Position numbers and translations under genes: made by a program. Under the pieces are notes generated by a model. That model saw only the letters and a list, made by a program, of their open reading frames with translations. It had not been told where the DNA came from and did not search any database. A stretch of DNA of 64,000 nucleotides from Chloroflexota bacterium (GTDB lineage: Bacteria > Chloroflexota > Dehalococcoidia > Lucifugimonadales > Lucifugimonadaceae): the NCBI GenBank assembly GCA_002721615.1, contig PBKW01000011.1, forward strand, positions 75,211-139,210. Reading direction: 5' to 3'. Of the stretch, positions 10,552 through 21,331 are shown piece after piece. The stretch's first letter is position 1; each line of letters opens with the position of its first letter.

Positions 10552-11493
10552 TTGAAAAACAATAATTCAATATTAATTACAGGCGGAGCAGGATTTCTAG
10601 GTTCTCATCTAGTAGACACATTTATAGAAAAAGGCGACAAAATAGGAATTATTGATAATATATCTACAAATAATCATAGTGATTTTGTAAATCCTTACGC
10701 TGAATTTATTCAAATGGATATAAATGATATTGATATCAAAAAAATAATCAAAAAAAATAACCCAAGAATTATTATTCACTGTGCTAGCCAAACAAGTGTA
10801 TCAATATCTTCTAAAAACCCGAAAAATGATGCTGAAAATAATATTTTAGGAACTTTAAATTTACTAGAATCTTTAAACGATTATCAAGAATGTTACTTTG
10901 TATTCATTTCTACAGGAGGAGCTATATATGGAGAAAATCTTGAAAATTCCGTAGACGAAAATCACACTTGTTCTCCTAAATCTCCATATGGTTTATCAAA
11001 ATTAACAGTGGAGAATTACATAAAATATTTTTCTGAGTCAAAAGGACTTAAACATTTAATTGTTAGACCTGCTAATATTTTTGGGCCCAGACAAAATCCC
11101 TATGGAGAAGCTGGTGTAGTATCTATTTTTGCGAATTCAATGTTGAATAATAATAATGTATCTATATTCGGTGATGGAAACGATTTTAGAGACTATATTT
11201 ATGTTAATGATGTAGTAAATTTCATACAAAAAGCAATTGAAAAAAATGTTTCCGGTATATTTAATGTAGGAACAGGTATCCCTACCACTACTAACGAGGT
11301 TTTCTCAAATTTAGCCGAAATATTAAATTACACAAAAAAACCTAATTATCTACCTAGAAGACCCGGGGACATTAAAGGAATCACTCTTAATACACAAAAA
11401 GCTTTAAAGGAAATAAATTGGAGACCTACTACTAAATTTGAACATGGCTTGAAAGAGACAATATCTTTCTTAAAATCTGTTACTCTAAATTAA
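10552..11493 (+). CDS. NAD-dependent epimerase/dehydratase (UDP-sugar 4-epimerase-like)
   Basis: ILITGGAGFLGSHLVDTF Rossmann motif, SPYGLSKLTVENY (YxxxK), TTG start with upstream GGAGGT Shine-Dalgarno. Confidence 0.88.
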   Translation: MKNNNSILITGGAGFLGSHLVDTFIEKGDKIGIIDNISTNNHSDFVNPYAEFIQMDINDIDIKKIIKKNNPRIIIHCASQTSVSISSKNPKNDAENNILGTLNLLESLNDYQECYFVFISTGGAIYGENLENSVDENHTCSPKSPYGLSKLTVENYIKYFSESKGLKHLIVRPANIFGPRQNPYGEAGVVSIFANSMLNNNNVSIFGDGNDFRDYIYVNDVVNFIQKAIEKNVSGIFNVGTGIPTTTNEVFSNLAEILNYTKKPNYLPRRPGDIKGITLNTQKALKEINWRPTTKFEHGLKETISFLKSVTLN

Positions 11494-11526
11494 TCGATTA
11501 TATAAACTCTTCACCATTATGTTGAA

Positions 11527-14016
11527 ATGGAAAAATACCTAATCTGGATTATAAAATTATCAATTTCTGGATTATTCTTAACTCCTTTATTGGTATCACC
11601 TGAAACTATATATCCTTTTACTGTTGGAAAAGCTATATGGTTTCGAAGCTTAATAATAGTTTCAACTACTGCTTTCTTAATTTTAGTAATTAAGTACGGA
11701 GAAGAAAGACCCAAAATACCCTCAATAATTCTATTATTATTTGCCTTTTTAATAATTAATTTAATTTCAAGCTTCTTAGGCAATAGTTTTACAAAAAGCT
11801 TTTGGGGCACATGGCTTAGAATGGAAGGGATTATTACAATAATCTATATAATCTTAATGATTTTTGTAACAGTAAATTTTTTCAAGTTCTTAGATGAATG
11901 GAAAAATTTATTCATAATAAATTTTTTCATAGGATGCTGTGTTACATTAATTGCTTTAAGCCAATTTATAGGAATTCCTTTTAGTTTTCTTAATTTTCTC
12001 CCTATCACTATTACTTATCTTCCTCTAAATGAATCATACCCTGGATTTGGAGATACAGTCATAAATGCAAAAGTTAACGGAACATTGGCTAATCCTAATT
12101 TCCTAGCTCAATATTTATCAATTACTGTAATTATTGGATTGGGGTTATTAATAGAAAAAAGTAATTTCATAATTAAAAACTTTAAAACAAATAAAGATTT
12201 TATAAAAAATTCAAAAATAGAATTATTAAAATTTTCTTTAATTACTCTAGGAATATCAGCGAGTTTATTCACAATAATATTAAGTGGATCAAGAGGAGCT
12301 TTATTAGGATTATTTGCTGCAATTTTAGTAACAATTCCATTCTTAATTATTAAAATAAATAATAAATATTTAAAATATACTTTTATATCTTTATTTTTCT
12401 CTTCCCTAATAATTACATTTTCAAGTATTTTGTACCTGACTTTTGCTATAGATTGGTCAATAGACAAATATAGAAATAGAATATTAGAAGAAAATTTACC
12501 AAAATCTATCCTAGAAAAAATCACCTTAGAAAAAACTGATAATTCATTCTTTAATAAAGAAAAATTTTACAAATATGGAATGTTAGATTTTGGAACTAAA
12601 ATAAAAACTCCATTTGTAGATCAAGACCCAAATGCTAATTATGATTTCTATAGACCATTGTTGAAAACTACTATAGAAAATTTAATTTTTGATGTAGATA
12701 AATTAGAAGAAAATAATTTTGAATGTAATGAAAAATTATTAGCCCTCAACGAAATAATAATATGGGAAAACAGTGACAATCCAGATTTTTTTGGATATTT
12801 AACTTCTGAACAATATTATGAGTTACCCAGTGGTAAAAAAATAACTTTAGCTGGAAGTTTAAGTACAGGAGGAGATTATACTAAGTGTAATTCTATTTAC
12901 AAGATATTGTACAAAATACATCCATCTATATCTTATATGATTAAAGGAGGAATTGATCTAAACAATAGAAAAATTACCTATAGAATGGCACTAGAAGCCT
13001 TTAAAGAGAAACCTATCCTAGGATTTGGTACTGAAAATTTTTCTTACATTTTTTATAAATACTTAAGGGGAACAGATTTTGATGGTTACTCACCTTCAAA
13101 ATGGGACAGAACTCACAGTAGACCTCTAGATATACTAACTTCTACAGGTGTATTAGGGTTTACAATATGGAGCTTAATTTGGCTATGGATAATTTATGCA
13201 ATAATAAAAAATTTCAAAGACAACCATCAAAATACCTTTTACATTTTCATAGCTGGAGCATTAACATCATTTTTTGTTAATAATCTTTTAGTATTTCCAA
13301 CAATATCAACTTATATACAATACTCATTACTAATTTCCTTTCTAGCAAGGTCTCAAATAGGATTTCATGAAAATTCAAATATTCAATATGATTCAGAAAA
13401 AGATATTGAATTCAAAAACTTTTTAGTGACTTCAGTTTTTTCAATAAGTTTAATTAGTTTCTATTTCTTAATAATTAATCCTTTTTCTGCATCTCATAAT
13501 CAAATTCCAAAAGGAGAAAATAACGATCTTGAAATTTATAGCAATAAATTATCATCTTTTCCAGAAATGTCTATTCTAGGTAGAACCAATTTAGTATATC
13601 AAATTCTAATAGACTGGGATTCAATTCTAAGTTCTGCAAAATCTAAAGAAGAAAAACAAGAAATAATAGCAAAAATTGTTTCAGTAATAGAATCAAATGC
13701 AAAAGATAGTCTTGATAAAGATCCAAATGATTTTGATATGAATTTAGCTATGTGGAATTTTTATACAAGAATCTATTTATATGATCAATCATATATAAAC
13801 AAAATAGAAGAAAAATCTAAAAAATTAATTGAACTATCTCCCACTAATCTCTCATCTCAGGAAACAATGATAAAGACATCAGTACTAAAAAAAGATCTAG
13901 ATAGCGCGAAAAAATGGAACAAAATTTGGATAGAAGATCATCCAAATTTACATACATTAGATAAGTATCACTGGGATTCTTTAATTGCATCTCTTGAAAA
14001 TGAATTACAAAATTAA
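11527..14016 (+). CDS. O-antigen ligase / Wzy-like polymerase family membrane protein
   Basis: Multiple TM segments, GTLANPNFLAQYL, LSGSRGALLGL, ALEAFKEKPILGFGTENFSYIF, RTHSRPLDILTSTGVLGF (Wzy_C-type motifs); long insertion and hydrophilic C-terminus. Confidence 0.82.
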   Translation: MEKYLIWIIKLSISGLFLTPLLVSPETIYPFTVGKAIWFRSLIIVSTTAFLILVIKYGEERPKIPSIILLLFAFLIINLISSFLGNSFTKSFWGTWLRMEGIITIIYIILMIFVTVNFFKFLDEWKNLFIINFFIGCCVTLIALSQFIGIPFSFLNFLPITITYLPLNESYPGFGDTVINAKVNGTLANPNFLAQYLSITVIIGLGLLIEKSNFIIKNFKTNKDFIKNSKIELLKFSLITLGISASLFTIILSGSRGALLGLFAAILVTIPFLIIKINNKYLKYTFISLFFSSLIITFSSILYLTFAIDWSIDKYRNRILEENLPKSILEKITLEKTDNSFFNKEKFYKYGMLDFGTKIKTPFVDQDPNANYDFYRPLLKTTIENLIFDVDKLEENNFECNEKLLALNEIIIWENSDNPDFFGYLTSEQYYELPSGKKITLAGSLSTGGDYTKCNSIYKILYKIHPSISYMIKGGIDLNNRKITYRMALEAFKEKPILGFGTENFSYIFYKYLRGTDFDGYSPSKWDRTHSRPLDILTSTGVLGFTIWSLIWLWIIYAIIKNFKDNHQNTFYIFIAGALTSFFVNNLLVFPTISTYIQYSLLISFLARSQIGFHENSNIQYDSEKDIEFKNFLVTSVFSISLISFYFLIINPFSASHNQIPKGENNDLEIYSNKLSSFPEMSILGRTNLVYQILIDWDSILSSAKSKEEKQEIIAKIVSVIESNAKDSLDKDPNDFDMNLAMWNFYTRIYLYDQSYINKIEEKSKKLIELSPTNLSSQETMIKTSVLKKDLDSAKKWNKIWIEDHPNLHTLDKYHWDSLIASLENELQN

Positions 14017-14654
14017 TTTTCTGGAGAGTCCCATCTTGCAGTCAAACTATTGAATACTGAGATAAAAATTATCTTCAAGTCAAAAATTAAACTCATTTTT
14101 TTTGAATATTCGATATCAAACTTCAATTTGTCTTCTGGATTTAAATCGTAAGACCCTTTTATCTGAGCCAAACCTGAAAGACCTGGAGTAACTTCTAATC
14201 TTTTGTCAAAACCTGGAATCTTTTTAGAAAATTCTTTGTGCAATTCTGGTCTTTCTGCTCTTGGTCCCACAAAACTCATTTCACCTTTAAAAATATTTAT
14301 TAATTGTGGAATTTCATCTATTGCTGTTCTTCTTAAAAAATTCCCAACCTTAGTGATCCTAGGATCATCTTTAGAAGACCAAACAGGGCCTGTCATTTTT
14401 TCAGCATCAGGTACCATAGTTCTAAATTTAAATACCTTAAAATTTTTCTTATTTTTTCCTATCCTTTCTTGAGAGTAAAAAATTGGACCTTTATCTTCAA
14501 ACCAAATTAATAAAGGAACAATAAAAATCACAATTATCCAAAAAGGCCACAATAAAGGAAAAATAAGACCCCCAATTATCATGGAAATATCCAAAACTCT
14601 TTTTAATTTATATCTATTAGAATTCAAGATTTTTCCCACCTTCCTGTACTCCAT
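14013..14654 (-). CDS. Sugar transferase (bacterial polyprenyl-phosphate glycosyl-1-phosphate transferase family)
   Basis: KRVLDISMIIGGLIFPLL, GPIFYSQERIGKNKKNFKVFKFRTMVPDAE, RRTAIDEIPQLINIFKGEMSFVGPRAERPE. Start proposed at MEYRKVGK (14654) rather than 14807, which lies inside the upstream gene. Confidence 0.9.
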   Translation of the reverse strand: MEYRKVGKILNSNRYKLKRVLDISMIIGGLIFPLLWPFWIIVIFIVPLLIWFEDKGPIFYSQERIGKNKKNFKVFKFRTMVPDAEKMTGPVWSSKDDPRITKVGNFLRRTAIDEIPQLINIFKGEMSFVGPRAERPELHKEFSKKIPGFDKRLEVTPGLSGLAQIKGSYDLNPEDKLKFDIEYSKKMSLIFDLKIIFISVFNSLTARWDSPEN

Positions 14655-15688
14655 CTTAAAAGTCCATATAAAAAACCAAACCCCCAAGAAATATGCATCA
14701 ACAAAACAATTATAGGGATTAAAAAAATATTTATGATTTTTGGAGAATCCTTCCAAATATCTACAATCATTATTAACCAAAAAAAACTTAAAATTCCTGC
14801 TATCCAATTCACAATTTGTAAATATGGGTAGGGTAATATTAAATTTCCTGTCCCTAAAGTAAACAAAAATAAAACAAATAATACTGGAGCTAATTGTCTT
14901 TTTTTAAGAGAATCCGGGTGAATAGACAATGTCTTAGTTTTCCATAAACCATATCTAAAAAATTGTTTTAATAATCCTAAGAAATTTGTTCTAACAAAAT
15001 AATTTACTATTAAATCAGGGTTAATAGTTATTAAATTATTATTTAAAAATTTTCTTATTCTAATATTTAATTCATAGTCCTCATTAATTTGAAATTCCTC
15101 ATTAAAACCACCTAATTTTACTAAATCTGCTTTCCACCAACAACCTAGATAAGCAGTATCACTTTCCAATTTTTTATTTCCAGTTTTTCTATATTTGACA
15201 CCACCCATACCAAAAGTTGAATTCATAACTAAAGCAACTCCTTCTGAGAAATAATTTTCACCTACTGCTTTCTGAATAGATCCAGCATTTCCTACTTCAA
15301 GATTTTTTTGTAATGCTTCTACACAAAGATCAAGATAATTTTCAGGATAAACAGAATGAGCATCTGCTCTAATAATAATTTGAGAATCTGAGCCAACTTC
15401 TAATATATTTGAAGAACTATTTTCAATACCTAAATTAAGTGCCGAAGCTTGATATATCTTCGGATTATCTAAAATTTTTAAATTCAAATGTTGAAATTTT
15501 TCTCTAATTATATTTAAAGTATTATCAGAACTTTTCCCATCAACAATAATAAATTCAGTGGAATTTATTACATTTGATCCTTTAAGAAGAGAATTTATAC
15601 AATCTTCAATATACTCCTCCTCATTTCTTGTTGGAATTATAACTGTTTTAGAAATTTTAGTGACCATATCAATACCACAGCCTTCCAT
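14624..15688 (-). CDS. Glycosyltransferase family 2 (ExoA-like)
   Basis: VIIPTRNEEEYIEDCINSLL, FIIVDGKSSDNTLNIIRE, IIIRADAHSVYPENYL, C-terminal TM segments. Confidence 0.88.
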   Translation of the reverse strand: MEGCGIDMVTKISKTVIIPTRNEEEYIEDCINSLLKGSNVINSTEFIIVDGKSSDNTLNIIREKFQHLNLKILDNPKIYQASALNLGIENSSSNILEVGSDSQIIIRADAHSVYPENYLDLCVEALQKNLEVGNAGSIQKAVGENYFSEGVALVMNSTFGMGGVKYRKTGNKKLESDTAYLGCWWKADLVKLGGFNEEFQINEDYELNIRIRKFLNNNLITINPDLIVNYFVRTNFLGLLKQFFRYGLWKTKTLSIHPDSLKKRQLAPVLFVLFLFTLGTGNLILPYPYLQIVNWIAGILSFFWLIMIVDIWKDSPKIINIFLIPIIVLLMHISWGFGFLYGLLRWSTGRWEKS

Positions 15689-16595
15689 AATTCTTTTTTA
15701 AATATTTCAAGTTTTCAGAATCAAATGGCTTCCTTTTTAGATATTTTAATTTTAATAATCCATCTCTCAAAGCAAAAAAATATTTTATCAACTGAAACTT
15801 GAACAAAGATTTAATGAAATAATATGAACACCAAATGAATAAATGAGAAATAAAATAAATTTTTGGTAAATGTTTATAAGAAACCCAAATTCTATTTCTA
15901 ATACTATAGTAGGTTTCATCCTTTAATTGATTTTTTTTATTTACAACAGACCTTTGAGGTTCATGAATTACCTTAACTATTGGAAAATAAATAATATTTC
16001 CTCTTTCCTTAATAATAGATGAGCTTAAATCTAATTCCTCAAGTCCATAAAAAAAATCATCATCATATCCACCAATTTTTTCAAAAACTTCTCTTAATAA
16101 AACATGTCCTGCGCCAACATAATACGATACTTCAGTTTCTTCATTATGAATATTTTTCTTGAAAATTCTTTCTAAACGACTAAAAGGAATTTGTAGTCCT
16201 TCTGTTCCTTCACGCAAAATTATCTTAAAAGCCATAGCAGCAAGACCTTCAGATGAAGAAAATTTCTTTAATATTTTTTCTAAACAATTTTCATCTTCAA
16301 AATATGCATCATCATCTAAAAAAACCATTATGGATCCAGAAGAATTTTCGACAAGTTTGTTTCTAGCACCAGCTACTCCAGAAGGCATATCTGATCTTAT
16401 CCAGTCAATCTGAAAATCAGAAAATTTTTCTGCTAACTCATCCTTAATGTTTACTTTGGAAGCATCATCCAATACAACTACTCTTGGATTTATTGATTGA
16501 TTAACAGAACTTCTAATCGCCCTTTCAATTTGTTTAACTCTGTCCTTAGTAGCAATAAGAACAGTAATATCTTTACTGTGGTACATTTTCTTCAA
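15669..16595 (-). CDS. Glycosyltransferase family 2
   Basis: ITVLIATKDRVKQIERAIRSSVNQ, VVVLDDASK, IMVFLDDDAYFEDENCLEK, GGYDDDFFYGLEELDLS. Confidence 0.88.
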   Translation of the reverse strand: MKKMYHSKDITVLIATKDRVKQIERAIRSSVNQSINPRVVVLDDASKVNIKDELAEKFSDFQIDWIRSDMPSGVAGARNKLVENSSGSIMVFLDDDAYFEDENCLEKILKKFSSSEGLAAMAFKIILREGTEGLQIPFSRLERIFKKNIHNEETEVSYYVGAGHVLLREVFEKIGGYDDDFFYGLEELDLSSSIIKERGNIIYFPIVKVIHEPQRSVVNKKNQLKDETYYSIRNRIWVSYKHLPKIYFISHLFIWCSYYFIKSLFKFQLIKYFFALRDGLLKLKYLKRKPFDSENLKYLKKNYGRLWY

Positions 16596-17724
16596 AATAA
16601 TTAGAGAATTTAGTTAAATATTTTTTTGCTGAAGTTTCAAGTGAAAATCTAGCAATATTTTTTAACCCTAATTCCGAATGAAATAAAGCAATTTTAGGGT
16701 TCTGCAAATATTTTTCTATAGAATTTTTCATTTCATTCACATCATTTTTTCTTGTAATTATTCCAGCATCACCATTCATCAAAATTTCTCCCAAACCTCC
16801 TTCTTCACAAGAAGAAATTATAGGAGTTTTTAAAGCTTGAGCTTCTATTGCCACTCTCGGCAATCCTTCCCATAAAGAAGGAATAACTAAAATTTCTGCA
16901 TGTTCAATATATCCAAATGGATCTTCTATTTTACCTAAAAATAAAACATGTGAATTAATTTTCAATCTATTGACCAAATTTTTCAATTTACTCTTTTGTT
17001 CACCATCACCAATAATAATTAGTTTAAGGCCATTTGAGTGATCTAAAAGACTAAATGCTTTGATAAGCATGGAAAAATTTTTCTGTTTAGTAAGTCTCCC
17101 TAATCCAAGAATATACTTATAGTCTAAATTTATAAATTCTGATTTACATTGAATTTCATTTTGATTTTCAAAGTGAGGATTGTATATAAAATTCACATTC
17201 TTTGAAACTCCAGTCATTTTGATAACTTTTTTCATTAATCCTTCTGATTCTGCAAAAACATCTTTGGAATCATTAAACATTTTTCTCCAAACCATTTTTC
17301 TAAATATATTTTCTCTTGGAAAACCTTGAAGACTAATAACAAAATTAATTTCTTTAGATTTCCCAGAAATTTTCAAAGCTAACCATGCTATAGAAGGCAT
17401 CATAGAAGCAAATAATATTTCTGTTTTATTGGATTTCAAATAAGATGCCAATGAAAAAATTGTCCTGATTCCAATTAATAAAGAAACAAAACGAAATATA
17501 AAAAAACCCTTAGTAGGCATCCTTTTAAAATTTGTGGAGAGATAAGTGATTTTCATATTTTTTTCTAATTTGAGGCCTTCCCATTCTTTATGAACACTCA
17601 AAAGATTCACATTATAATCATTCTGAGAAAACACCTTAGCTAATCCAAAAGTTGCTCTTTTTACTCCTACAGGGTTTAAAAAAGGAGAAAAAACAGCGAT
17701 GTTTTTATTTAATATTTGTTTCAT
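16573..17724 (-). CDS. Glycosyltransferase family 4
   Basis: YILGLGRLTKQKNFSMLIKAFSLL, LIIIGDGEQKSKLKNLV, ILVIPSLWEGLPRVAIEAQALKTPIIS. Confidence 0.9.
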   Translation of the reverse strand: MKQILNKNIAVFSPFLNPVGVKRATFGLAKVFSQNDYNVNLLSVHKEWEGLKLEKNMKITYLSTNFKRMPTKGFFIFRFVSLLIGIRTIFSLASYLKSNKTEILFASMMPSIAWLALKISGKSKEINFVISLQGFPRENIFRKMVWRKMFNDSKDVFAESEGLMKKVIKMTGVSKNVNFIYNPHFENQNEIQCKSEFINLDYKYILGLGRLTKQKNFSMLIKAFSLLDHSNGLKLIIIGDGEQKSKLKNLVNRLKINSHVLFLGKIEDPFGYIEHAEILVIPSLWEGLPRVAIEAQALKTPIISSCEEGGLGEILMNGDAGIITRKNDVNEMKNSIEKYLQNPKIALFHSELGLKNIARFSLETSAKKYLTKFSNYFEENVPQ

Positions 17725-17733
17725 TGTTATCTT

Positions 17734-18879
17734 TTAATAAGAAATATTTGATTTTTCTAACATTTCTTTTGCCCTCTCAATCCAAGAGTACTTCATAGAT
17801 AGTTTTTTTGCGTTACTTTCTAATAAAATTTTTAAAGCATTATCTTTCAAAACTTTTTCAATAGCTTTAGCCAATTCTTTATGATCATCAGGTTTAACTA
17901 AATAGGCTGTTTCACAATGTTTTAAAACTTCTGTTATTGAAGGGATATCTGACGCTATTATTGCCTTACCTGCTCCCAAATATTCAAATAACTTCATCGC
18001 AGATGTATATAAATATGATTTCTTAGTCTTTGCACTAGAAGGAAGAATTAATAAATCTGACATAATAAGATATTTAGGAATAAGTTTTGGGTTTTTAAAA
18101 CCCCAAAAATTTACATTTTCAAGATTAAATTCCCCCCATTTTTTCTTATAGAAATCTATTTCTGATGGATGCCCTCCAATAATAGTAAATCTTAAATGAG
18201 ATAAAATTTGAGAAGCTTGAAGTAATGTATCTATACCTTTATCTGGCAACAAAGATCCACAATAAGTCACACCCAATCTTTCATAATCCTTAATATTTAA
18301 TTTAAATGTTTCTAAATCAACCCCATCATGTAGAACATTAACCATCTCATGGGGTAAACCCAAAGCCTTTTCTAGATCTCTTGCTAGACTCTTTGTAACA
18401 GCAAAAATTGAAGAATGTATATTGATAGCTGATTTAAAAACTTTTAAAGATAATTTAGGGGGCAAATCATGAAATTCAAGAATTGTTTTCATTCCAAGTT
18501 TTTGAAAAAACCAATAAGAAAATGGAGTATTGTCCCTCATAATACAAATATTAGGCTTTTTTATCTTTGCAATTATCAAAGAAATTATTCCCCAAAATAT
18601 AGCAAATTTAAATGAGATGATTCTGAATAAAAAGCTTGGCAAAAACTTTCTTATAAGATAAATATCAAAAAATGGAATACGAGATATAGAAACTTGTTCT
18701 TTAAGATTATAAAAATCTTTTATGTTTATACGATGATTCTGATCTGATTGATACCTCCAAGGATGAATAATGCTGACATCAAAACCTAACTTTGAAAATG
18801 CTTCACACATCCTTATTATCTGGATTCCGTGAGCCTTTTCTGTCGGTAATCTTGCATTTGTGATGTAAACTACTTTCAA
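17734..18879 (-). CDS. Glycosyltransferase family 4
   Basis: VVYITNARLPTEKAHGIQI, VTYCGSLLPDKGIDTLLQASQIL, LLILPSSAKTKKSYLYTSAMKLFEYLGAGKAIIASDIPSI. Confidence 0.88.
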   Translation of the reverse strand: MKVVYITNARLPTEKAHGIQIIRMCEAFSKLGFDVSIIHPWRYQSDQNHRINIKDFYNLKEQVSISRIPFFDIYLIRKFLPSFLFRIISFKFAIFWGIISLIIAKIKKPNICIMRDNTPFSYWFFQKLGMKTILEFHDLPPKLSLKVFKSAINIHSSIFAVTKSLARDLEKALGLPHEMVNVLHDGVDLETFKLNIKDYERLGVTYCGSLLPDKGIDTLLQASQILSHLRFTIIGGHPSEIDFYKKKWGEFNLENVNFWGFKNPKLIPKYLIMSDLLILPSSAKTKKSYLYTSAMKLFEYLGAGKAIIASDIPSITEVLKHCETAYLVKPDDHKELAKAIEKVLKDNALKILLESNAKKLSMKYSWIERAKEMLEKSNISY

Positions 18880-18940
18880 TATATTAACTCTATAACTAAA
18901 ATACTTTTATAAAACCTTATTCTAAATATATAGTTAGATT

Positions 18941-19990
18941 ATGCCTAGAGAGCTAAAGATAGAAAACCAAATAATAAATGATGACTCAGGTTGCTTTGTA
19001 ATCGCTGAAATAGGAAATAATCATCAAGGCAAATTAGAAAATGCTAAAAATTTAATAAAATTAGCAAAACAAAGTGGTGTGTCTGCAGTAAAATTCCAAA
19101 AAAGAGATAATATCAATCTTTTTACTGAAGAAATGTTCAATTCTCCATATACAGGAAGTCAAAGTTTTGGTCCCACTTATGGAGAACACAGAATGCATCT
19201 AGAATTAGATGAAAATGATTTTAAAGAATTAATTCAATATTCTAAAGAAGAAAAAATAATTTTTTTTGCAACTCCTTTCGATATTAAGAGTGCCGAATTT
19301 CTATACAAATTAGGAACTCCAGCCTTTAAAATCGCTTCATTAGATTTGAATAACCTTAATTTAATTAAAACTGTAGCAGAATTTAACCTTCCTACAATTA
19401 TTAGTACTGGTGCAGCCACTCTAGATCAAGTTAAAAGAACTTATGAAGTCATCTCGAGTATAAATAGTCAAATAGCTATAATGCAATGTACATCTGAATA
19501 TCCTGCAAAATCTATTCACATAAATCTGAATGTAATAAAAAAATATAGAAAAGAGTTCCCTAATGCAGTAATAGGATATTCAGGACATGACTTTGGCACT
19601 TCTATACCTATAGCAGCTTTCTCTATGGGAGCTAGAATAATAGAAAAACATTTTACTAATGATAAAACTTTAAAAGGTACTGATCATCAATTTTCATTAA
19701 CTCCAAATGAGATGGGTTCTCTAGTTAAAGAGATCTATGAAGTAAAATTAGCTTTAGGAGATGGAGAAAAAATCATTTATCCTGAAGAACAATTATCAAA
19801 ATTTAAAATGGGGAAAAAACTAGTTGCTTCTAAAAAATTATCTGCAGGTCATATTATTACAGAAAACGACATATCTATTAAATCCCCTGGTGATGGAATA
19901 TCTCCATTTGAAATAACTAAAATATTAGGGAAAAAAATAAAGAAAAACTTAAATAAAGATTCTTCTTTCACAGTTGAAAACATAGAATAA
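18941..19990 (+). CDS. NeuB family nonulosonic acid synthase (N-acetylneuraminate synthase-like, with SAF domain)
   Basis: FVIAEIGNNHQGKLENAKNLI, AVKFQKRD, TPFDIKSAEFL, PTIISTGAATLDQV, IMQCTSEYPA, GYSGHDFGTSIPIAAFSMGARIIEKHFTNDKTLKGTDHQFSLTP; C-terminal SAF segment. Confidence 0.93.
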   Translation: MPRELKIENQIINDDSGCFVIAEIGNNHQGKLENAKNLIKLAKQSGVSAVKFQKRDNINLFTEEMFNSPYTGSQSFGPTYGEHRMHLELDENDFKELIQYSKEEKIIFFATPFDIKSAEFLYKLGTPAFKIASLDLNNLNLIKTVAEFNLPTIISTGAATLDQVKRTYEVISSINSQIAIMQCTSEYPAKSIHINLNVIKKYRKEFPNAVIGYSGHDFGTSIPIAAFSMGARIIEKHFTNDKTLKGTDHQFSLTPNEMGSLVKEIYEVKLALGDGEKIIYPEEQLSKFKMGKKLVASKKLSAGHIITENDISIKSPGDGISPFEITKILGKKIKKNLNKDSSFTVENIE

Positions 19991-19991
19991 A

Positions 19992-20513
19992 ATGTCTATT
20001 AAATCAAAACAATTAGATCACCAAACATCAATAATTTTTAAAAACATAAAATTTATAGTTTTTGATTTTGATGGTGTATTCACTGATAACAGTGTTTATA
20101 TTACCCAAGATGGAAAAGAAATGGTTAAGTGCTCAAGATATGATGGAATTGGATTAAAAAATTTAGAAACTCAAGGAATTGATAAAATAGTCATTTCCTC
20201 AGAAAAAAATCCTTTAGTGAAAAATAGATGTAAGAAAATGAATATTGAATGCTATGATTCTGTAGAAAATAAATTTTCTTTACTACTAAAAATCATTGAA
20301 AGAAAAAATCTTCAAATCACTCAAGTAGCTTTTATGGGAAATGACATCAATGATTTAGAATGCTTATCAAAAGTCGGGCTTCCCATTGTTGTAAAAAACT
20401 GTCATCCAAAATTAATCAAAATAGCTAAATATATCACTGAAACCGATGGAGGAAATGGCGCTGTAAGGGAAGTATGTGATCATCTAACAAACCAAAAAGA
20501 CCAAGTAGAATAA
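19992..20513 (+). CDS. KdsC/YrbI-family HAD phosphatase
   Basis: IKFIVFDFDGVFTDNSVYITQDGKEMVKCSRYDGIGLK, KIVISSEKNPLV, VAFMGNDINDLECLSKVGLPIVVKNCHP. Confidence 0.9.
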   Translation: MSIKSKQLDHQTSIIFKNIKFIVFDFDGVFTDNSVYITQDGKEMVKCSRYDGIGLKNLETQGIDKIVISSEKNPLVKNRCKKMNIECYDSVENKFSLLLKIIERKNLQITQVAFMGNDINDLECLSKVGLPIVVKNCHPKLIKIAKYITETDGGNGAVREVCDHLTNQKDQVE

Positions 20514-20515
20514 TT

Positions 20516-21331
20516 ATGAAAAAAGATTATTTTAAGATAGAAAATGATGTTATTATAATAACTGGTGGTAGCGGAAAGTTAGGTTCCATTTATTCAAATT
20601 ATTTAGCTTCTAAGGGAGCAAATATCTTTAATTTTGATATATTAGGAAATCCAAATTCTGAAGGAAAATTTGGAAAAGATCCCGAAAATTCTAAAATAGA
20701 ATATATCGAAGTAGATATTACTCAAAAATCTTCTATTGAATCAGGTCTAAATCAAATTATTAATAGAGGTTTACAGCCTACAGGATTAATAAATAATGCA
20801 GCCCTAGATTCATCTCCAAGCACTGATAGTAAAGACACTGGCCCCCTAGAAAATTTACCTTTAGAATCGTGGGAAAAAGTTTTAGATGTTAATTTAAAAG
20901 GAACATTTCTTACATCTCAAATAATAGGATCTCAAATGGCAAAAAATAATAAAGGATCGATAATAAATATTAATTCTCATTATGGGCTAGTATCTCCTGA
21001 TCATAGAATTTATGATTTCACTAAAAAATCAGGTGTAGAATTTTATAAACCAATTGCTTATTCTGTATCCAAGTCTGGAATAATTAATTTCACTAGATAT
21101 CTAGCAACTTATTGGGCAGAAAAAAATATTCGGGTAAATACATTAACTTTAGGAGGCGTATTTTCAGAACAAGACCCTAGATTCGTGAAAGAATATTCAA
21201 AAAGAGTTCCTTTAGGAAGAATGGCAAAAGGGGAAGAATATTGTGGACCTATTCTATTTTTAATTAGTGAAGCTTCATCCTACATGACTGGATCTAATCT
21301 GATTATTGATGGAGGTTGGACAGCTTGGTAA
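20516..21331 (+). CDS. Short-chain dehydrogenase/reductase
   Basis: IIITGGSGKLGSIYSNYLASKGA, LINNAALDSSP, SVSKSGIINFTRYLATYWAEKNIRVNTLTLGGV, YMTGSNLIIDGGW. Confidence 0.9.
   Translation: MKKDYFKIENDVIIITGGSGKLGSIYSNYLASKGANIFNFDILGNPNSEGKFGKDPENSKIEYIEVDITQKSSIESGLNQIINRGLQPTGLINNAALDSSPSTDSKDTGPLENLPLESWEKVLDVNLKGTFLTSQIIGSQMAKNNKGSIININSHYGLVSPDHRIYDFTKKSGVEFYKPIAYSVSKSGIINFTRYLATYWAEKNIRVNTLTLGGVFSEQDPRFVKEYSKRVPLGRMAKGEEYCGPILFLISEASSYMTGSNLIIDGGWTAW

Noticed and set aside
12108-12524. 138-aa antisense ORF within the Wzy/WaaL-like gene
   Set aside because: Opposite strand of TM-rich coding sequence, low-complexity I/N/K composition, no domain.
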